From Suttonella sp. R2A3 (GTDB lineage Bacteria > Pseudomonadota > Gammaproteobacteria > Cardiobacteriales > Cardiobacteriaceae): DNA of 64,000 bases. Location of the stretch: contig NZ_CP090975.1 in assembly GCF_021513215.1 (NCBI RefSeq), positions 1,626,001-1,690,000 on the forward strand, in the 5' to 3' direction. The position numbers and the translations under genes are program-made. The stretch's first letter is position 1, and each line of letters opens with the position of its first letter. The notes below the pieces were generated by a model. It was given only the letters and a program-made list of their open reading frames with translations. It had not been told where the DNA came from and ran no database searches. This document shows positions 63,749-64,000 of this stretch, piece by piece.

Positions 63749-64000
63749 AAGCGGTATGTTGATCAAGCAGGATGCCGAGTCCGGTTGAGCGTTGGCTCGG
63801 GTGGGCAAGGCAGTAGTGAATCGCTGTTTTGTCCATATAGAGACTGAGCGACGTTTTCGCACGCGTTACCCCAGTGTAGAACCATTCGCGGCTGAGTATG
63901 TTTTCGTCTTGGGCGCGCCCGAGCAAGGCGACATAGTCAAACTCAGAGCCTTGTGACTTATGCACGCTCATCGCGTAGGCGTCGGTGACGGTTGCCGGGT
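63747..64000 (-). CDS. recD: Exodeoxyribonuclease V alpha subunit (RecD), C-terminal part only
   Basis: About 83 residues are visible before the window edge. They contain the superfamily-1 helicase motif V region AYAMSVHKSQGSEFDYVALL and motif VI EWFYTGVTRAKTSLSLY, as in the RecD C-terminal UvrD_C2 domain. RecD is the fast 5'-3' motor of RecBCD. Only the 3' end is present, so RecD2 or another SF1B helicase cannot be excluded. Confidence 0.8.
   Translation of the reverse strand, partial: PATVTDAYAMSVHKSQGSEFDYVALLGRAQDENILSREWFYTGVTRAKTSLSLYMDKTAIHYCLAHPSQRSTGLGILLDQHTA

Overview
The window is a compact stretch of bacterial chromosome. Genes are densely packed, with short gaps and many 4-bp ATGA or 1-bp TGATG overlaps. 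Its content is gammaproteobacterial: the spc/alpha ribosomal cluster, rnfABCDGE followed by nth, ybeD-lipB, mreBCD-mrdA-rodA-mltB-rlpA, sdhCDAB, an AST arginine pathway and a CpxR-type regulator. A Neisseria-like porin and a Ktr-type potassium system suggest a lineage outside the Enterobacteriaceae. A Cardiobacteriales-like organism (Wohlfahrtiimonas or Ignatzschineria type) is my guess from memory, at low confidence. I see no insertion sequences, prophage, CRISPR arrays, tRNA or rRNA genes.

Layout. 1-528: partial VOC/glyoxalase-family gene on the minus strand, with a sigma70 promoter carrying a dyad in its spacer. 529-1075: non-coding, with a strong plus-strand promoter. 1076-8103: rpsH-rplF-rplR-rpsE-rpmD-rplO-secY-rpmJ, then a second promoter and rpsM-rpsK-rpsD-rpoA-rplQ; rpsK carries a -1 discontinuity at A_AAA_AAG. 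8175-10350: three tandem Sel1-repeat exported proteins. 10460-13797: KtrA/KtrB-type K+ uptake and a MATE exporter. 13920-15779: gabD-like dehydrogenase and a GlsB/YeaQ membrane protein. 15831-22127: a minus-strand arginine succinyltransferase operon, astC-M20 hydrolase-astA-astD-astB, with no astE, read divergently from a LysR regulator. 23313-29947: hpf, a 1278-residue autotransporter and rlmKL. 30082-32955: a small His-rich exported protein divergent from a CpxRA-like pair whose kinase is frameshifted, then a secreted rhodanese. 33131-36654: serine/threonine transporter, kbl and tdh. 36811-41246: an unknown membrane protein, an HslJ-like lipoprotein, a YhcB/ZapG-like protein, a conserved protein of unknown function and YgfZ. 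41372-45138: an SDHAF4-like small gene and sdhCDAB, with a structured leader and a frameshift in sdhC. 45206-52076: a methyltransferase-like membrane protein, nth and rnfEGDCBA. 52323-55569: porin, YdcH-like protein, gatA and gatC. 55684-62733: a cell-shape and wall operon. 62767-64000: lipB, ybeD and the 3' end of recD.

How the genes work together. The catabolic genes fit growth on amino acids. SstT imports Ser/Thr, and Tdh and Kbl turn threonine into glycine and acetyl-CoA. The AST operon turns arginine into glutamate and succinate. GabD makes succinate, and SdhCDAB oxidises it into the quinone pool. Rnf couples ferredoxin and NADH redox to an ion gradient.

Points most worth attention: the rpsK -1 discontinuity, which may be recoding or an undercalled A; the M20 hydrolase standing where astE would be expected; the structured RNA upstream of sdhC with an assembly-factor gene before it; and the CpxR-like box next to the His-rich exported protein. 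Three single-base discontinuities (rpsK, cpxA, sdhC) occur in 64 kb, so sequence error must be excluded before any biological reading of them.
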